A DNA stretch of 64,000 nt from Pseudomonas saudiphocaensis (GCF_000756775.1 NZ_CCSF01000001.1:434001-498000), one strand, 5' to 3'; positions 35,758 through 44,725 are shown, counted from the stretch's first letter. Notes: generated by a model from the sequence alone, not told the origin. Made by a program: numbers and translations.

Positions 35758-37673
35758 GGCCTTACCTCGATGAAATGTCGAGTAGAGTGGTTGGAGTCGA
35801 GGTCGTAGCGCCAGAAGCTTGCATCGCTGGCGGCCTCGGTGTGCACGGGGTGCTGGACGAAACCCAGCTTCGGATAGTGTTCGGCGACCATGCCGTTGCG
35901 GCCGCTGGGTCGGTATTCGCCGATCAGGGTGCGATAGCCGGCCGCCCTGGCTGCATTGACCAGCACTTCGAGCACGGCTTCCTCGACCTGGCGGCCCAGT
36001 ACCCGACAGCTCATCAGCCAGCTGTCGATGAGTAATTCATCATCGGCGAAAGCTGGGTCGGGGCGCGCCAGCACGACGCTGATCAGCCCGTTGTCGCCGT
36101 ACTTGTCTGCCAGACGGAACGCCAGCGTCACTGAGCCTGTATCTCGCGCAATGCGCTCGACCTCCGCTTCGCTGTAGCGGCGCGTGGTGAGGTTGAACTG
36201 GTTGGTCTTGTTGAGCAGCTGGGTGCTGCGGGCAAGCTCGGCGTCACCGATTGGGCTGGCATGCAGCACCATCTCCAGGCCACGCAGATAGCCTTCCATA
36301 TCGGTGGCTTGGCTCAGGGCCGCCTTGCGCTCGGCATTCAGCGCGTAGTTGCGCCCTCGCGTGGTGTCGTCCGAGGTGAAGGAAACGGCTTCGAAATAGC
36401 CCGCTGCTGCCAGGCGTGCCGGATAGTCAGCGACGTCATCAGGCAACTCCGGCACCGCAACCTGCGGCAGCTCGCGACGCACGATATCGCGCTCGGCTGG
36501 GTTGTCGTCGACGAAGACCAGGCTGTCCAGGCCAATATCCAGGGTTGAAGCGATGCGGCGCAAGTTTGTGGCCTTGTCCTCCCAGTTGGCGACAAAGGCG
36601 GCGATGTCACTGCGCCTGAGCGCCATTTCCGGGTGGTTGAATGCCGCTTCGGCGATGTTTTGATCGTTCTTGCTGCACACCGCGAGGATTATCCCGCGCC
36701 GCGCCAGCAACGCGGCGTAGCGCTGGAAGGCGAGAAAGGCTTCCCCGCTGGGCGAGCCTTGTCCCAGATGCAGGCCCTCGACGCCATCGTCGCCGACAAC
36801 ACCGCCCCACAGGGTGTTGTCCAGGTCCAGCACTAGGCATTTGCGCGATAGCCCGACGCTCGCAGCGGCGATGCGAGCCAGCTGGTCGCCGTACAGCGGT
36901 GCCAGGTTCGGGCTGACCAGCTGCTTGGCCTGGTGCCAGCGCAGCGGCTCGGCCAGGCCATCGCCGTAGCTGCCGCGTGCCGCTTCCCAGGCGAGATCCA
37001 TCAGCAGTACGCCGTCTTCCTGGGCGGCACGGCGGATGGCTGTGTTGAGCTGCTCGATCAGGGCCCAGGGCGAAGCCGGCACCAGCGCTTCGAACGAGCC
37101 GAAGATCGGCGGGTCGGCCGGCACTATGGTCTGCTGAACCACCTGCGCCGCGTAGCGCTCGCGGGCGCGACGCCACAGCAGGCGCAGCTCCTCGACCCGT
37201 GCATTCACCGCCGCGTTCACTTCTTCGGTCGAGGCCTCTAGCGGCAGCTGTAAGGGTGCGTCGCGGGCGTCCAGCGCCAGCACTATCAATTGCGGAGCGA
37301 AGCTCGCCAGTTCCGGGTCATCCATCAGCAACGCCTGGCGGTACATGCCGTAGGGTGCCACATGAAGCGCGAGCGCCAGGCCTCGTTGCAGCCCGGCCAC
37401 GCGGATCGCTGGCAGCAGATGGTCCACCGTATGCGAAGCAAGCAGGGCAATGCGCAGCGGGCGCAGATCCGCAACGGTTGCTTCGCCCCTGGCGACTGCC
37501 TGCAGGCCTTCGCTCGCCAGCCGGTCCAGGCGCATCGTCAGGGTGAAGTCCCGTCGGTAACCGGTCAGGCTTTTGGCAGCCCGCAGCCGAGCGAGCGAAT
37601 CTGTCTCGCGCTTGCCTGCGCCGATGGCTGCACTCAAGTCCGGGTGTTCGGCTAGCCAGAGAAGCTGATCCAT
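35754..37673 (-). CDS. FkbH-like HAD-IIIC family protein
   Basis: FkbH-type enzymes take a glycolytic triose (1,3-bisphosphoglycerate), dephosphorylate it and load it as glyceryl onto a carrier protein. The 639-residue product has an N-terminal SGNH-like half (about 60-270), then the HAD motif LDLDNTLWGG with Asp283 and Asp285. Further HAD marks are VCSKNDQNIAEAAF and FVDDNPAERD, and a C-terminal GNAT-like region (about 480-630: LAFRLADKYGDNGLISV, SCRVLGRQVEEAVL) follows. FkbH proteins typically have this three-part build. It lies 21 bp after the MBOAT gene and overlaps the ACP gene. The substrate is inferred from family knowledge. Confidence 0.88.
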   Translation of the reverse strand: MDQLLWLAEHPDLSAAIGAGKRETDSLARLRAAKSLTGYRRDFTLTMRLDRLASEGLQAVARGEATVADLRPLRIALLASHTVDHLLPAIRVAGLQRGLALALHVAPYGMYRQALLMDDPELASFAPQLIVLALDARDAPLQLPLEASTEEVNAAVNARVEELRLLWRRARERYAAQVVQQTIVPADPPIFGSFEALVPASPWALIEQLNTAIRRAAQEDGVLLMDLAWEAARGSYGDGLAEPLRWHQAKQLVSPNLAPLYGDQLARIAAASVGLSRKCLVLDLDNTLWGGVVGDDGVEGLHLGQGSPSGEAFLAFQRYAALLARRGIILAVCSKNDQNIAEAAFNHPEMALRRSDIAAFVANWEDKATNLRRIASTLDIGLDSLVFVDDNPAERDIVRRELPQVAVPELPDDVADYPARLAAAGYFEAVSFTSDDTTRGRNYALNAERKAALSQATDMEGYLRGLEMVLHASPIGDAELARSTQLLNKTNQFNLTTRRYSEAEVERIARDTGSVTLAFRLADKYGDNGLISVVLARPDPAFADDELLIDSWLMSCRVLGRQVEEAVLEVLVNAARAAGYRTLIGEYRPSGRNGMVAEHYPKLGFVQHPVHTEAASDASFWRYDLDSNHSTRHFIEVRP

Positions 37674-37694
37674 GCCTGTGTTCTCCCTGAAAAG

Positions 37695-39233
37695 TCAGAA
37701 CTGGAAGTAGAGAAACTCTGTAGGGGCAACGGAGAACGCCACGCCCAGGGCGAAGAAACCCAGCATGCCGATGGCGACGCCAATGACGGGTGTCGGCCTC
37801 CAGGAGGCGGCAGGTAGCCAGCGCAGCAGCCAGCTCTCCTGAGGTTTTGCATCCAGGGCGGTGCGAAAGTGCGCCATCCACTGCTGCACATTGGGCATCA
37901 GCCAGACAAAGGCCAGCAGCAGCGCCAGGGTGAGGTAATCCGACTTGTCAAACTTGGTGCTCAGCTCGCTCAGGCCGACCATACCGGTGAGTATCGCCAG
38001 CGCCGCCTGAACGCTTTCGGCGCGGAAGAACACCATGGCCACGACCACGCAGAGAAAGGTCAGCAGCACGGCGGCGCAGTGATACAGGTGCTTGTCGCTG
38101 TCGAGCGGCAACCCCCGACGTACCTTCCAGGCTCGAAAGCCGTGGGCGACCACCAGGTAAAAGCCGTGCAGCAGACCAAATACAACGAACTGCCAGCCGG
38201 CACCGTGCCAGACACCGGAGATGAACATGGTCAGCACGGTGGGGTAGGCCACCAATATGACGAAAGTGCCCAGGCTCATCTTGCCTCGGCGAGGCAGCGG
38301 TTTGCCGGCTGCCATGCGCGAGCGAGTGATCCGCATGACAATGGGGTTGTAAATGTAGGCCGTGAGAAAGCGCGTCAGCGTCATATGCCAGCGCGACCAG
38401 TAGTCGATAACGTTATGCGCCTTGAAAGGGCTATTGAAGTTGATCGGCAGGCGCACCCCGAACAGCAGCGCCAGGCCGATGGCCATGTCGCTGTATGCGG
38501 AAAAATCAAAATAGATCTGCAGCGTGTACGAAAGCGCGCCAAACCACGCGTCATAGAGAGCCGGAACCGTGCCGTCGGCGGCAATCGCGAAGACCGGCGA
38601 GGCCTGTGCGCCCAACGGATCGGCGATGATCACTTTCTTGAACAGGCCGAGCAGGAAGACGGTCAGCCCCAGGGAGATATTGTCCAGTCGCGGGGCAAAG
38701 GTGTCGTAATCCTTGAACTGACTGAGCATCTCCTTGTGATGGGTGATCGGGCCGGCTATCAGCTGAGGGAAGAAGCTGATGAAAAGGCAGTAGCTGACGA
38801 AATCGTTTTCGTTCACCTGGCCGTCATGGGCGTCGACCAGATAGGCAATCTGCTGAAAGGTAAAAAAGGAGATGGCCAGCGGCAGGATGATGTCGCCCAC
38901 CGTCCAGCCCAGGTCAAAGGCCTGGTCGAGCGTGCCGAAAAGAAACCCGGTGTATTTGTAGTAGCCGAGCAAGGCGATGTTGGCGGTAACCCCCAGTATC
39001 AGCAGGGCCCGCGACGGGCGGCGCACAAGGGCTCCACCGATCAGGTAGTTGCACAGCATGCTGCCGATCAGCAGCGGTACGTAGGCGGGGTTCCACCAAC
39101 CATAGAAGAGTAGGGAGGTCAGAGTTAGCCAGATGGCGGCGTAACGCTGCCTGCCGCTTCCTGCGAGCAGGATGAAACCCAGCAGAACCACCGGCAGAAA
39201 TCCGGCGATGAATTCCATGGAGTTGAAGAGCAT
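37695..39233 (-). CDS. MBOAT family membrane-bound O-acyltransferase (AlgI-like)
   Basis: MBOAT proteins move acyl groups across the inner membrane onto polysaccharide or other hydroxyls. The 512-residue product has about ten helices and the AlgI/DltB pattern. It begins MLFNSMEFIAGFLPVVLLGF, with YFDFSAYSDMAIGLALLFG, the RWHMTLTRFLT motif (His283) and the catalytic GVWHGAGWQFVVFGLLHG (His343). It is the first gene of the operon with fkbH, acp and the SGNH-like gene. No alginate biosynthesis genes are near, so it is not AlgI itself. The donor is most likely the acyl-ACP made by its neighbours. Confidence 0.88.
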   Translation of the reverse strand: MLFNSMEFIAGFLPVVLLGFILLAGSGRQRYAAIWLTLTSLLFYGWWNPAYVPLLIGSMLCNYLIGGALVRRPSRALLILGVTANIALLGYYKYTGFLFGTLDQAFDLGWTVGDIILPLAISFFTFQQIAYLVDAHDGQVNENDFVSYCLFISFFPQLIAGPITHHKEMLSQFKDYDTFAPRLDNISLGLTVFLLGLFKKVIIADPLGAQASPVFAIAADGTVPALYDAWFGALSYTLQIYFDFSAYSDMAIGLALLFGVRLPINFNSPFKAHNVIDYWSRWHMTLTRFLTAYIYNPIVMRITRSRMAAGKPLPRRGKMSLGTFVILVAYPTVLTMFISGVWHGAGWQFVVFGLLHGFYLVVAHGFRAWKVRRGLPLDSDKHLYHCAAVLLTFLCVVVAMVFFRAESVQAALAILTGMVGLSELSTKFDKSDYLTLALLLAFVWLMPNVQQWMAHFRTALDAKPQESWLLRWLPAASWRPTPVIGVAIGMLGFFALGVAFSVAPTEFLYFQF

Positions 39234-39723
39234 CGGTATATCCCTTTCGAGTCTTCATAACGTCCGCTTGGACGGTAGCTGCCCCGCGAGCATCCAGGCT
39301 GGATGCTCGTCCCCTTTTGCTTTCGCACCGCAGCCAAGGATTTGTTCAAGTTTCAACTGTGAAACTTAATCCTGGTCCGTTAAGTGGGACACGCTTTGTA
39401 ATAAAAAGATTCCGCCGTTCGTCACCGCGCAAAACAACGTTGTCCGGTGCGCAGGCGAGAGCTGCGGGGAGCAGGTTCTAGTGCCGCCTAGAGGAGGTCA
39501 TCGGGTGTAAAAGGGATGGTGGATTGGCCATATGGAATTAAGCGGCCGGCGATCGCCTCATTCCGAAAGCGTGCGGTTATCGCACGGCCTGAGTGTTGTG
39601 CCTTGGTCGTATCTTCTAAGCTCCAGTCCAGCAGTACTCTGCCTGATGCTGGCGTTAGGAGCTGCCCGATGGCGGCGGCACTGAGGCGCCCACATCGCCA
39701 ATAAATATAAAGAGTGCCTTGTG
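39234..39723. other. 490-bp intergenic region between divergent MBOAT operon and benR
   Basis: No convincing coding frame is present. A perfect 11-bp inverted repeat sits 54-76 bp before the MBOAT start (listed separately). The rest is of lower GC near 39340-39420 and 39700, where the two promoters probably lie, but I cannot assign -35/-10 boxes with confidence. Confidence 0.5.
39287..39309. repeat. Perfect palindrome in the MBOAT operon leader
   Basis: CGAGCATCCAG G CTGGATGCTCG: 11-bp arms with a one-base centre. Its location 54-76 bp upstream of the MBOAT ATG suits either a repressor operator or a leader hairpin. No T tract follows on the minus strand, so it is not an intrinsic terminator for that direction. 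Confidence 0.6.
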
Positions 39724-40677
39724 ATGGTTAGTCTGCTTGGTGCAAAAAATACGGTCTTCGAGCAAGCCGATCCCCATGCGGTATCGGACTATGTAAATCA
39801 GCATGTCGGTACCCACTGCATCCGGCTACCGCGTTCCGGCAGCCTGCAGGCCAGCCTGAGTCATTGCAGTTTCGGCAAGCTGGACCTTTGCCAGATCAGC
39901 TACGGCGGCAGTGTGCACGTCACTTCGCCGGCTCTGGAAACCATCTATCACCTGCAATTGCTGCAGCGTGGTCATTGCCTGTGGCGTGGTCGCGGGGAGG
40001 AGCATTACTTCACCCCTGGTGAGCTGTTGCTGATTAATCCTGACGATCCGGTGGACCTGACCTATTCCGAGGATTGCGAAAAGCTGATCGTCAAACTGCC
40101 AGCCTCTTTTCTCCAGCAGGCCTGCGCTGACAACCAATGGCATGCGCCGGCCGAGGGCATCCGGTTCAGTGCAAGTCGCTATGACCTCAAGTCGCTCGAA
40201 GGTGTAGAGAGCCTGCTCGGGCTGATTTGTCAGGAAGCGAAAGCCGAGAATTGCGCTGCGCAGCTCCAGGAACAGTACGGACGCATCATTGCCTCCAAAC
40301 TGCTGTGCACCTTTGCCAGCAATGTGCAGTATGAATCGCAGGGCGAGAGCTGCCCCTCATTCGGGCGCATCCTCGACTACATTGAAGAGCATCTGAAAAA
40401 GGACATCTCCGTCGAGCAATTGGCGCAGCTGGCGCGTATGAGTCCGCGTTCGCTCTACAGCCTGTTCGAGCGCAAGGTCGGTACGACGCCCAAGTCCTAT
40501 ATTCGCAAGAGGAAGCTTGAGCAGATTCACGGCCGTCTCAGTGACCCTGCGGCCAAGGTTCGCAACATCACCGAGATCGCCATGGACTATGGCTTCCTGC
40601 ATCTGGGTCGTTTTTCCGAAAGCTACAAGAGCACCTTCGGCGAGCTGCCTTCCGATACGCTGCGCCGCCACCACTGA
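39724..40677 (+). CDS. benR: Benzoate-responsive AraC/XylS-family activator BenR
   Basis: BenR activates the ben genes when bound to benzoate. The 317-residue product has an N-terminal ligand-sensing half (KNTVFEQADPHAVSDYVNQHVG as in XylS/BenR) and a C-terminal AraC DNA-binding domain with two helix-turn-helix units (about 215-315: SVEQLAQLARMSPRSLYSLFE; ITEIAMDYGFLHLGRFSESYK). I chose ATG 39724; an in-frame GTG at 39721 is just in front. It is co-directional with benA, with a terminator between them and two XylS-type sites in front of benA. Confidence 0.95.
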   Translation: MVSLLGAKNTVFEQADPHAVSDYVNQHVGTHCIRLPRSGSLQASLSHCSFGKLDLCQISYGGSVHVTSPALETIYHLQLLQRGHCLWRGRGEEHYFTPGELLLINPDDPVDLTYSEDCEKLIVKLPASFLQQACADNQWHAPAEGIRFSASRYDLKSLEGVESLLGLICQEAKAENCAAQLQEQYGRIIASKLLCTFASNVQYESQGESCPSFGRILDYIEEHLKKDISVEQLAQLARMSPRSLYSLFERKVGTTPKSYIRKRKLEQIHGRLSDPAAKVRNITEIAMDYGFLHLGRFSESYKSTFGELPSDTLRRHH

Positions 40678-40685
40678 TTCCCCTC

Positions 40686-40720
40686 AGGCTGCTACCCGGC
40701 GCGGCTAGCAGCCTTTTCCT
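40686..40720 (+). terminator. Rho-independent terminator after benR
   Basis: AGGCTGCTA / TAGCAGCCT with an 11-base loop is followed by TTTCCTTCT. It separates benR from the benA promoter. Confidence 0.8.
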
Positions 40721-40788
40721 TCTCCCACGTTTGCGTTCCCGACTCGACGGCCCATGGCTGGGCTTGGTCGTGCGACTCCATGCCACAT

Positions 40789-40825
40789 TGCAGAAAACGG
40801 ATAGAGGTGCTGCAGGAAACGGATA
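40789..40825 (+). promoter_or_regulatory. BenR/XylS-type operator of the benA promoter (two direct repeats)
   Basis: TGCAGAAAACGGATA (40789-40803) and TGCAGGAAACGGATA (40811-40825) match the XylS half-site pattern TGCA-N6-GGNTA. They are spaced 22 bp start to start, about two helical turns, as in Pm of the TOL plasmid. The downstream repeat would overlap the -35 region of the benA promoter. Confidence 0.88.
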
Positions 40826-40862
40826 TTGATCCCTCTCTCCGCGCAATAGCCTTCATCACGTT

Positions 40863-40878
40863 GAAACAAAAACAATGG
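40863..40878 (+). promoter_or_regulatory. A-rich Hfq/Crc-like site in front of benA
   Basis: GAAACAAAAACAATGG lies just upstream of, and into, the benA ribosome binding region. It fits the A-rich ARN-type motif bound by Hfq with Crc in Pseudomonas catabolite repression. Confidence 0.55.
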
Positions 40879-40889
40879 AGGCCCCGGCC

Positions 40890-42251
40890 ATGTCCCTGGG
40901 AATCGATTACCTGGATTCGCTTGTTCAAGACGACAAAGAAAAAGGCATCTTCCGTTGCAAGCGCGAGATGTTCACGGACGAGCGGTTGTTCGAGCTGGAG
41001 ATGAAACACATTTTCGAGGGCAACTGGATCTACCTTGCCCACGAAAGCCAGATTCCCGAAAAGAACGACTATTACACGACCTACATGGGTCGGCAGCCGA
41101 TCTTTATCGCCCGCAACAAGGAAGGTGAGCTCAACGCCTTCATTAATGCGTGCAGCCATCGCGGAGCGATGCTGTGCCGCTTCAAGAGCGGCAACAAGGC
41201 CACCTATACCTGCCCGTTCCATGGCTGGACCTTCAATAACTCCGGCAAGCTGCTCAAGGTCAAAGACCCCAAGGAAGCCGGCTACCCGGAAAGCTTCAAC
41301 TGCGAAGGCTCCCATGACCTGAAGAAGGTTGCCCGCTTCGAGTCCTATCGCGGTTTTCTCTTCGGCAGCCTGCGCGAAGACGTTGCGCCGCTGGAGGAAT
41401 TCCTCGGCGAGTCGAAGAAGATCATCGACATGGTGGTCGACCAGTCGGATGACGGCATCGAAGTGCTGCGCGGCTCCTCCAGCTACGTCTTCGGCGGCAA
41501 CTGGAAGCTGACTGCGGAGAACGGTGCTGACGGTTACCACGTCACCGCGGTGCACTGGAACTACGCCGCTACCCAGAACCAGCGCAAGCTGCGCGACTCC
41601 GGTGAGGAAATCCGCACCATGAGCGCCGGCGGCTGGGGCAAGAAGGGCGGCGGTTTCTACTCCTTCGAAAACGGCCACATGCTGCTCTGGACGCGCTGGG
41701 ACAACCCGGAAGACCGCCCTCTGTTCAGCCGCCGCGATGAGCTGGTTGCTGAAGTCGGCGAAGCCCGCGCGGACTGGATGATCGGCAACTCGCGCAACCT
41801 CTGCCTGTACCCGAACCTGTACCTGATGGACCAGTTCGGCTCGCAGCTGCGCATTGCCCGTCCAATTTCGGTGGACGAGACCGAAGTCACCATCTACTGC
41901 ATCGCGCCAAAAGGCGAAAGCGCCGAAGCGCGCGCCACCCGCATCCGCCAGTACGAGGACTTCTTCAACGTCAGCGGCATGGCAACGCCCGACGATCTGG
42001 AAGAGTTCCGCGCCTGCCAGGCCGGTTTCCAGGGCCGTGCCATGGAGTGGAACGACATGTCCCGCGGTGCCAAACACTGGATCGAAGGGCCGGATGAAAG
42101 CGCCAAGGAGATCGACCTGCAGCCGCTGCTCAGCGGTGTGCGCTCGGAGGATGAAGGGCTGTTCGTCATGCAGCACCGCTACTGGCAGGAGCAGATGATC
42201 AAGGCGGTCGAGGCCGAACAGGCGAAACTGATCCACGTGGAGGGCGCGTAA
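40890..42251 (+). CDS. benA: Benzoate 1,2-dioxygenase large (alpha) subunit BenA
   Basis: BenA is the catalytic oxygenase subunit that adds O2 to benzoate, giving a cis-diol carboxylate. The 453-residue product has a Rieske centre (Cys88, His90, Cys108, His111 in [11 protein letters not shown] and TYTCPFHGW). Its mononuclear iron ligands lie in [13 protein letters not shown] (Asp214 bridging, His217, His222). The ATG at 40890 follows GGAGGC; an upstream in-frame ATG at 40875 is inside the RBS area. It is directly followed by benB with no gap. Confidence 0.96.
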   Translation: MSLGIDYLDSLVQDDKEKGIFRCKREMFTDERLFELEMKHIFEGNWIYLAHESQIPEKNDYYTTYMGRQPIFIARNKEGELNAFINACSHRGAMLCRFKSGNKATYTCPFHGWTFNNSGKLLKVKDPKEAGYPESFNCEGSHDLKKVARFESYRGFLFGSLREDVAPLEEFLGESKKIIDMVVDQSDDGIEVLRGSSSYVFGGNWKLTAENGADGYHVTAVHWNYAATQNQRKLRDSGEEIRTMSAGGWGKKGGGFYSFENGHMLLWTRWDNPEDRPLFSRRDELVAEVGEARADWMIGNSRNLCLYPNLYLMDQFGSQLRIARPISVDETEVTIYCIAPKGESAEARATRIRQYEDFFNVSGMATPDDLEEFRACQAGFQGRAMEWNDMSRGAKHWIEGPDESAKEIDLQPLLSGVRSEDEGLFVMQHRYWQEQMIKAVEAEQAKLIHVEGA

Positions 42252-42740
42252 ATGGCCATTACTTACGAAGCCGTGCGGGATTTTCTCTACCGCGAAGCGC
42301 GCTACCTCGACGACAAGGAATGGGACGCCTGGCTGGAGCTTTATGCCCCGGATGCCACCTTCTGGATGCCGGCCTGGGATGACCGCGATCAGCTGACCGA
42401 AGACCCGCAGCGTGAAATTTCGCTGATCTGGTACGGCAACCGTCGTGGCCTGGAAGACCGTGTTTTCCGCATCAAGACCGAGCGCTCCAGTGCCACCATT
42501 CCGGATACCCGGACCACGCACAACATCAGCAACCTCGAGCTGCTGGAGCAGGCCGACGGCTTCTGCAAGCTGCGCTACAACTGGCACACCATGAGCTTCC
42601 GCTACAAGACCGTCGACCATTTCTACGGCACCAACTTCTACACCCTCGACGTGCGCGGCGACAACCCGCTGATCAAGGCCAAGAAGGTTGTGCTGAAGAA
42701 CGACTACATCCGCCAGATGATCGACGTGTACCACCTCTGA
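42252..42740 (+). CDS. benB: Benzoate 1,2-dioxygenase small (beta) subunit BenB
   Basis: BenB is the structural beta subunit of the alpha3beta3 oxygenase. The 162-residue product has the NTF2-like fold of ring-hydroxylating dioxygenase beta subunits: YEAVRDFLYREARYLDDKEWDAWLELYAPD and FRIKTERSSATIPDTRT. It has no metal site, as expected. Its ATG follows the benA stop immediately, which fits equal expression. Confidence 0.95.
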   Translation: MAITYEAVRDFLYREARYLDDKEWDAWLELYAPDATFWMPAWDDRDQLTEDPQREISLIWYGNRRGLEDRVFRIKTERSSATIPDTRTTHNISNLELLEQADGFCKLRYNWHTMSFRYKTVDHFYGTNFYTLDVRGDNPLIKAKKVVLKNDYIRQMIDVYHL

Positions 42741-42751
42741 GGGCTGCCGCC

Positions 42752-43762
42752 ATGACTCACAAGATTGCTTTGAACTTCGAAGATGGCGTCACTCGTTTTA
42801 TCGACGCCAATAGCGGCGAAACCGTCGCCGACGCTGCCTATCGCCAGGGCATCAACATCCCGCTGGATTGTCGCGACGGTGCCTGTGGTGCCTGCAAATG
42901 CTTCGCCGAGGCGGGCAAGTACGACCTCGGTGAGGAATACATCGAAGATGCGCTGAGCGAAGACGAGGCCGAGCAGGGCTACGTGCTGACCTGCCAGATG
43001 CTCGCCGAAAGCGATTGCGTGATTCGTGTGCCGGCCTCGTCCGAGGTCTGCAAGACCGAACAGGTCTGCTTCGAGGCAGCCATCAGCGACGTGCGCCAGC
43101 TCTCCGAAAGCACCATCACTCTTTCGCTCAAGGGTGAAGCCCTGAATCAGCTGGCGTTCCTGCCCGGGCAGTACGTCAACCTCAAGGTGCCGGGCAGCGA
43201 TCAGACCCGTGCCTATTCCTTCAGCTCGCTGCCCCGCGATGGCGAGGTCAGCTTCCTGATCCGCAACGTGCCGGGCGGGCTGATGAGCAGCTTCCTTACC
43301 GGCTTGGCCAAGGCCGGCGACAGCCTCACCCTGGCAGGCCCCCTGGGCAGCTTCTACCTGCGTGACATCAGGCGTCCCCTGCTGTTGCTGGCTGGCGGCA
43401 CGGGCCTGGCGCCGTTTACCGCCATGCTGGAGAAGATCGCCGAGCAAGGGAGCGAGCATCCGCTGCACCTGATCTATGGCGTCACCATGGATCACGATCT
43501 GGTGGAAATGGACAAGCTCGAGGCTTTCGCGGCGCGGATTCCCAATTTCACCTACAGCGCCTGCGTAGCCAGCCCGGAAAGTGCCTGGCCGCACAAGGGC
43601 TATGTCACCCAGCACATCGAGCCGAAGCACCTGAACGACGGCGAAGTGGACATCTACCTCTGTGGCCCGCCACCGATGGTCGAGGCCGTCAGCCAGTTCA
43701 TCCGTGAGCAGGGCCTGCAGCCAGCGAACTTCTACTACGAGAAATTCGCCGCCAGCGCTTGA
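42752..43762 (+). CDS. benC: Benzoate 1,2-dioxygenase reductase BenC
   Basis: BenC passes electrons from NADH to the BenAB oxygenase. The 336-residue product has an N-terminal plant-type [2Fe-2S] domain (CRDGACGACKC plus a fourth Cys in LTCQM). An FAD domain (RAYSFSSLP) and an NAD domain (LLAGGTGLAPFTAML, CGPPPMVEAV) follow. Domain order and length match BenC. It starts 11 bp after benB. Confidence 0.95.
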   Translation: MTHKIALNFEDGVTRFIDANSGETVADAAYRQGINIPLDCRDGACGACKCFAEAGKYDLGEEYIEDALSEDEAEQGYVLTCQMLAESDCVIRVPASSEVCKTEQVCFEAAISDVRQLSESTITLSLKGEALNQLAFLPGQYVNLKVPGSDQTRAYSFSSLPRDGEVSFLIRNVPGGLMSSFLTGLAKAGDSLTLAGPLGSFYLRDIRRPLLLLAGGTGLAPFTAMLEKIAEQGSEHPLHLIYGVTMDHDLVEMDKLEAFAARIPNFTYSACVASPESAWPHKGYVTQHIEPKHLNDGEVDIYLCGPPPMVEAVSQFIREQGLQPANFYYEKFAASA

Positions 43763-43781
43763 GGGGCGGACACAGCCGACC

Positions 43782-43856
43782 TTGTAGGAGCGGGCTTGCC
43801 CGCGAAGCCCCGTTCGGCGGGGGGCGCCTTTCGCGAGCAAGCTCGCTCCTACAAAA
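43782..43856. repeat. REP element pair between benC and benD
   Basis: Inverted copies of the Pseudomonas REP consensus, TGTAGGAGCGGGCTTGCCCG and its opposite arm ending GCAAGCTCGCTCCTACA, flank a GC-rich centre. The pair fills most of the 137-bp gap between benC and benD and could form a large hairpin in the mRNA that attenuates or stabilises it. Confidence 0.88.
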
Positions 43857-43899
43857 ACTGCTCGCCACGGCGATAGCCGTACGAATCGAGGACAGGTAG

Positions 43900-44679
43900 A
43901 TGAACAAGCGTTTCGAAAACAAGGTTGCCGTTATCACCGGAGCTGCCCAGGGCATTGGTCGTCGGGTGGCCGAGCGCATGAGTGAGGAGGGTGGCCGGCT
44001 GCTGCTGGTGGATCGCTCCGAGCTGGTCCATGAACTGGCCGACGAGCTGGGCGCCAAGGGTGTCGACGTGCTGACCCTGACTGCCGATCTTGAGCAGTTC
44101 GCCGATTGCCACCGGGTTATGGATGCGGCCAGGGAGCGCTTCGGCCGGCTGGACATTCTGGTCAACAACGTCGGCGGCACCATCTGGGCCAAGCCCTTCG
44201 AGCATTACCAGGAGCACGAGATCGAAGCCGAAGTGCGCCGCTCGCTGTTCCCCACGCTCTGGTGCTGCCACGCCGCGCTGCCGCACATGCTGGAGCAGGG
44301 CGCTGGCGCCATCGTCAACGTTTCCTCGATTGCCACCCGCAGCATCAACCGCGTGCCTTACGGCGCCGCAAAGGGTGGCGTGAATGCACTGACCGCCTGC
44401 CTTGCCTTCGAAAACGCTCAGCGCGGTATCCGCGTCAACGCCACCGCACCAGGCGGTACTGAAGCGCCGCCGCGCCGCATCCCGCGCAACAGCGCCGAGC
44501 AGAGCGAGCAGGAGAAAGTCTGGTACCAGCAGATCGTCGACCAGACCATCGATTCCACCCAGATGAAGCGCTACGGAACCATCGATGAGCAGGCCGGCGC
44601 GATCCTGTTCCTGGCCTCTGACGATGCCAGTTACATCACCGGTGTAACCCTGCCGGTAGGCGGTGGCGATCAGGGTTGA
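43900..44679 (+). CDS. benD: Benzoate diol (1,2-dihydroxycyclohexa-3,5-diene-1-carboxylate) dehydrogenase BenD
   Basis: BenD oxidises the cis-diol from BenABC to catechol with loss of CO2, using NAD. The 259-residue product is a short-chain dehydrogenase with the NAD motif TGAAQGIGRR, NNVGG, the catalytic Ser in NVSSIATR and Tyr/Lys in YGAAKGG. The C-terminal TLPVGGGDQG ending is typical of BenD. A good AGGTAG-type RBS precedes the ATG. Confidence 0.95.
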   Translation: MNKRFENKVAVITGAAQGIGRRVAERMSEEGGRLLLVDRSELVHELADELGAKGVDVLTLTADLEQFADCHRVMDAARERFGRLDILVNNVGGTIWAKPFEHYQEHEIEAEVRRSLFPTLWCCHAALPHMLEQGAGAIVNVSSIATRSINRVPYGAAKGGVNALTACLAFENAQRGIRVNATAPGGTEAPPRRIPRNSAEQSEQEKVWYQQIVDQTIDSTQMKRYGTIDEQAGAILFLASDDASYITGVTLPVGGGDQG

Positions 44680-44725
44680 AACGGCTCGTGAGAGCTACTT
44701 GAACGGCAGAAATTCAGCTTGGTTT

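Noticed and set aside
37695-39233. MBOAT gene as algI of an alginate cluster
   Set aside because: No algJ, algF, algA or other alginate genes are near. The partners are fkbH and an acyl carrier protein, which are not part of alginate acetylation.
40692-42734. A 680-codon open frame on the minus strand opposite benA and benB
   Set aside because: Same cause: antisense of strongly biased coding sequence. benA and benB with all metal ligands explain this DNA.
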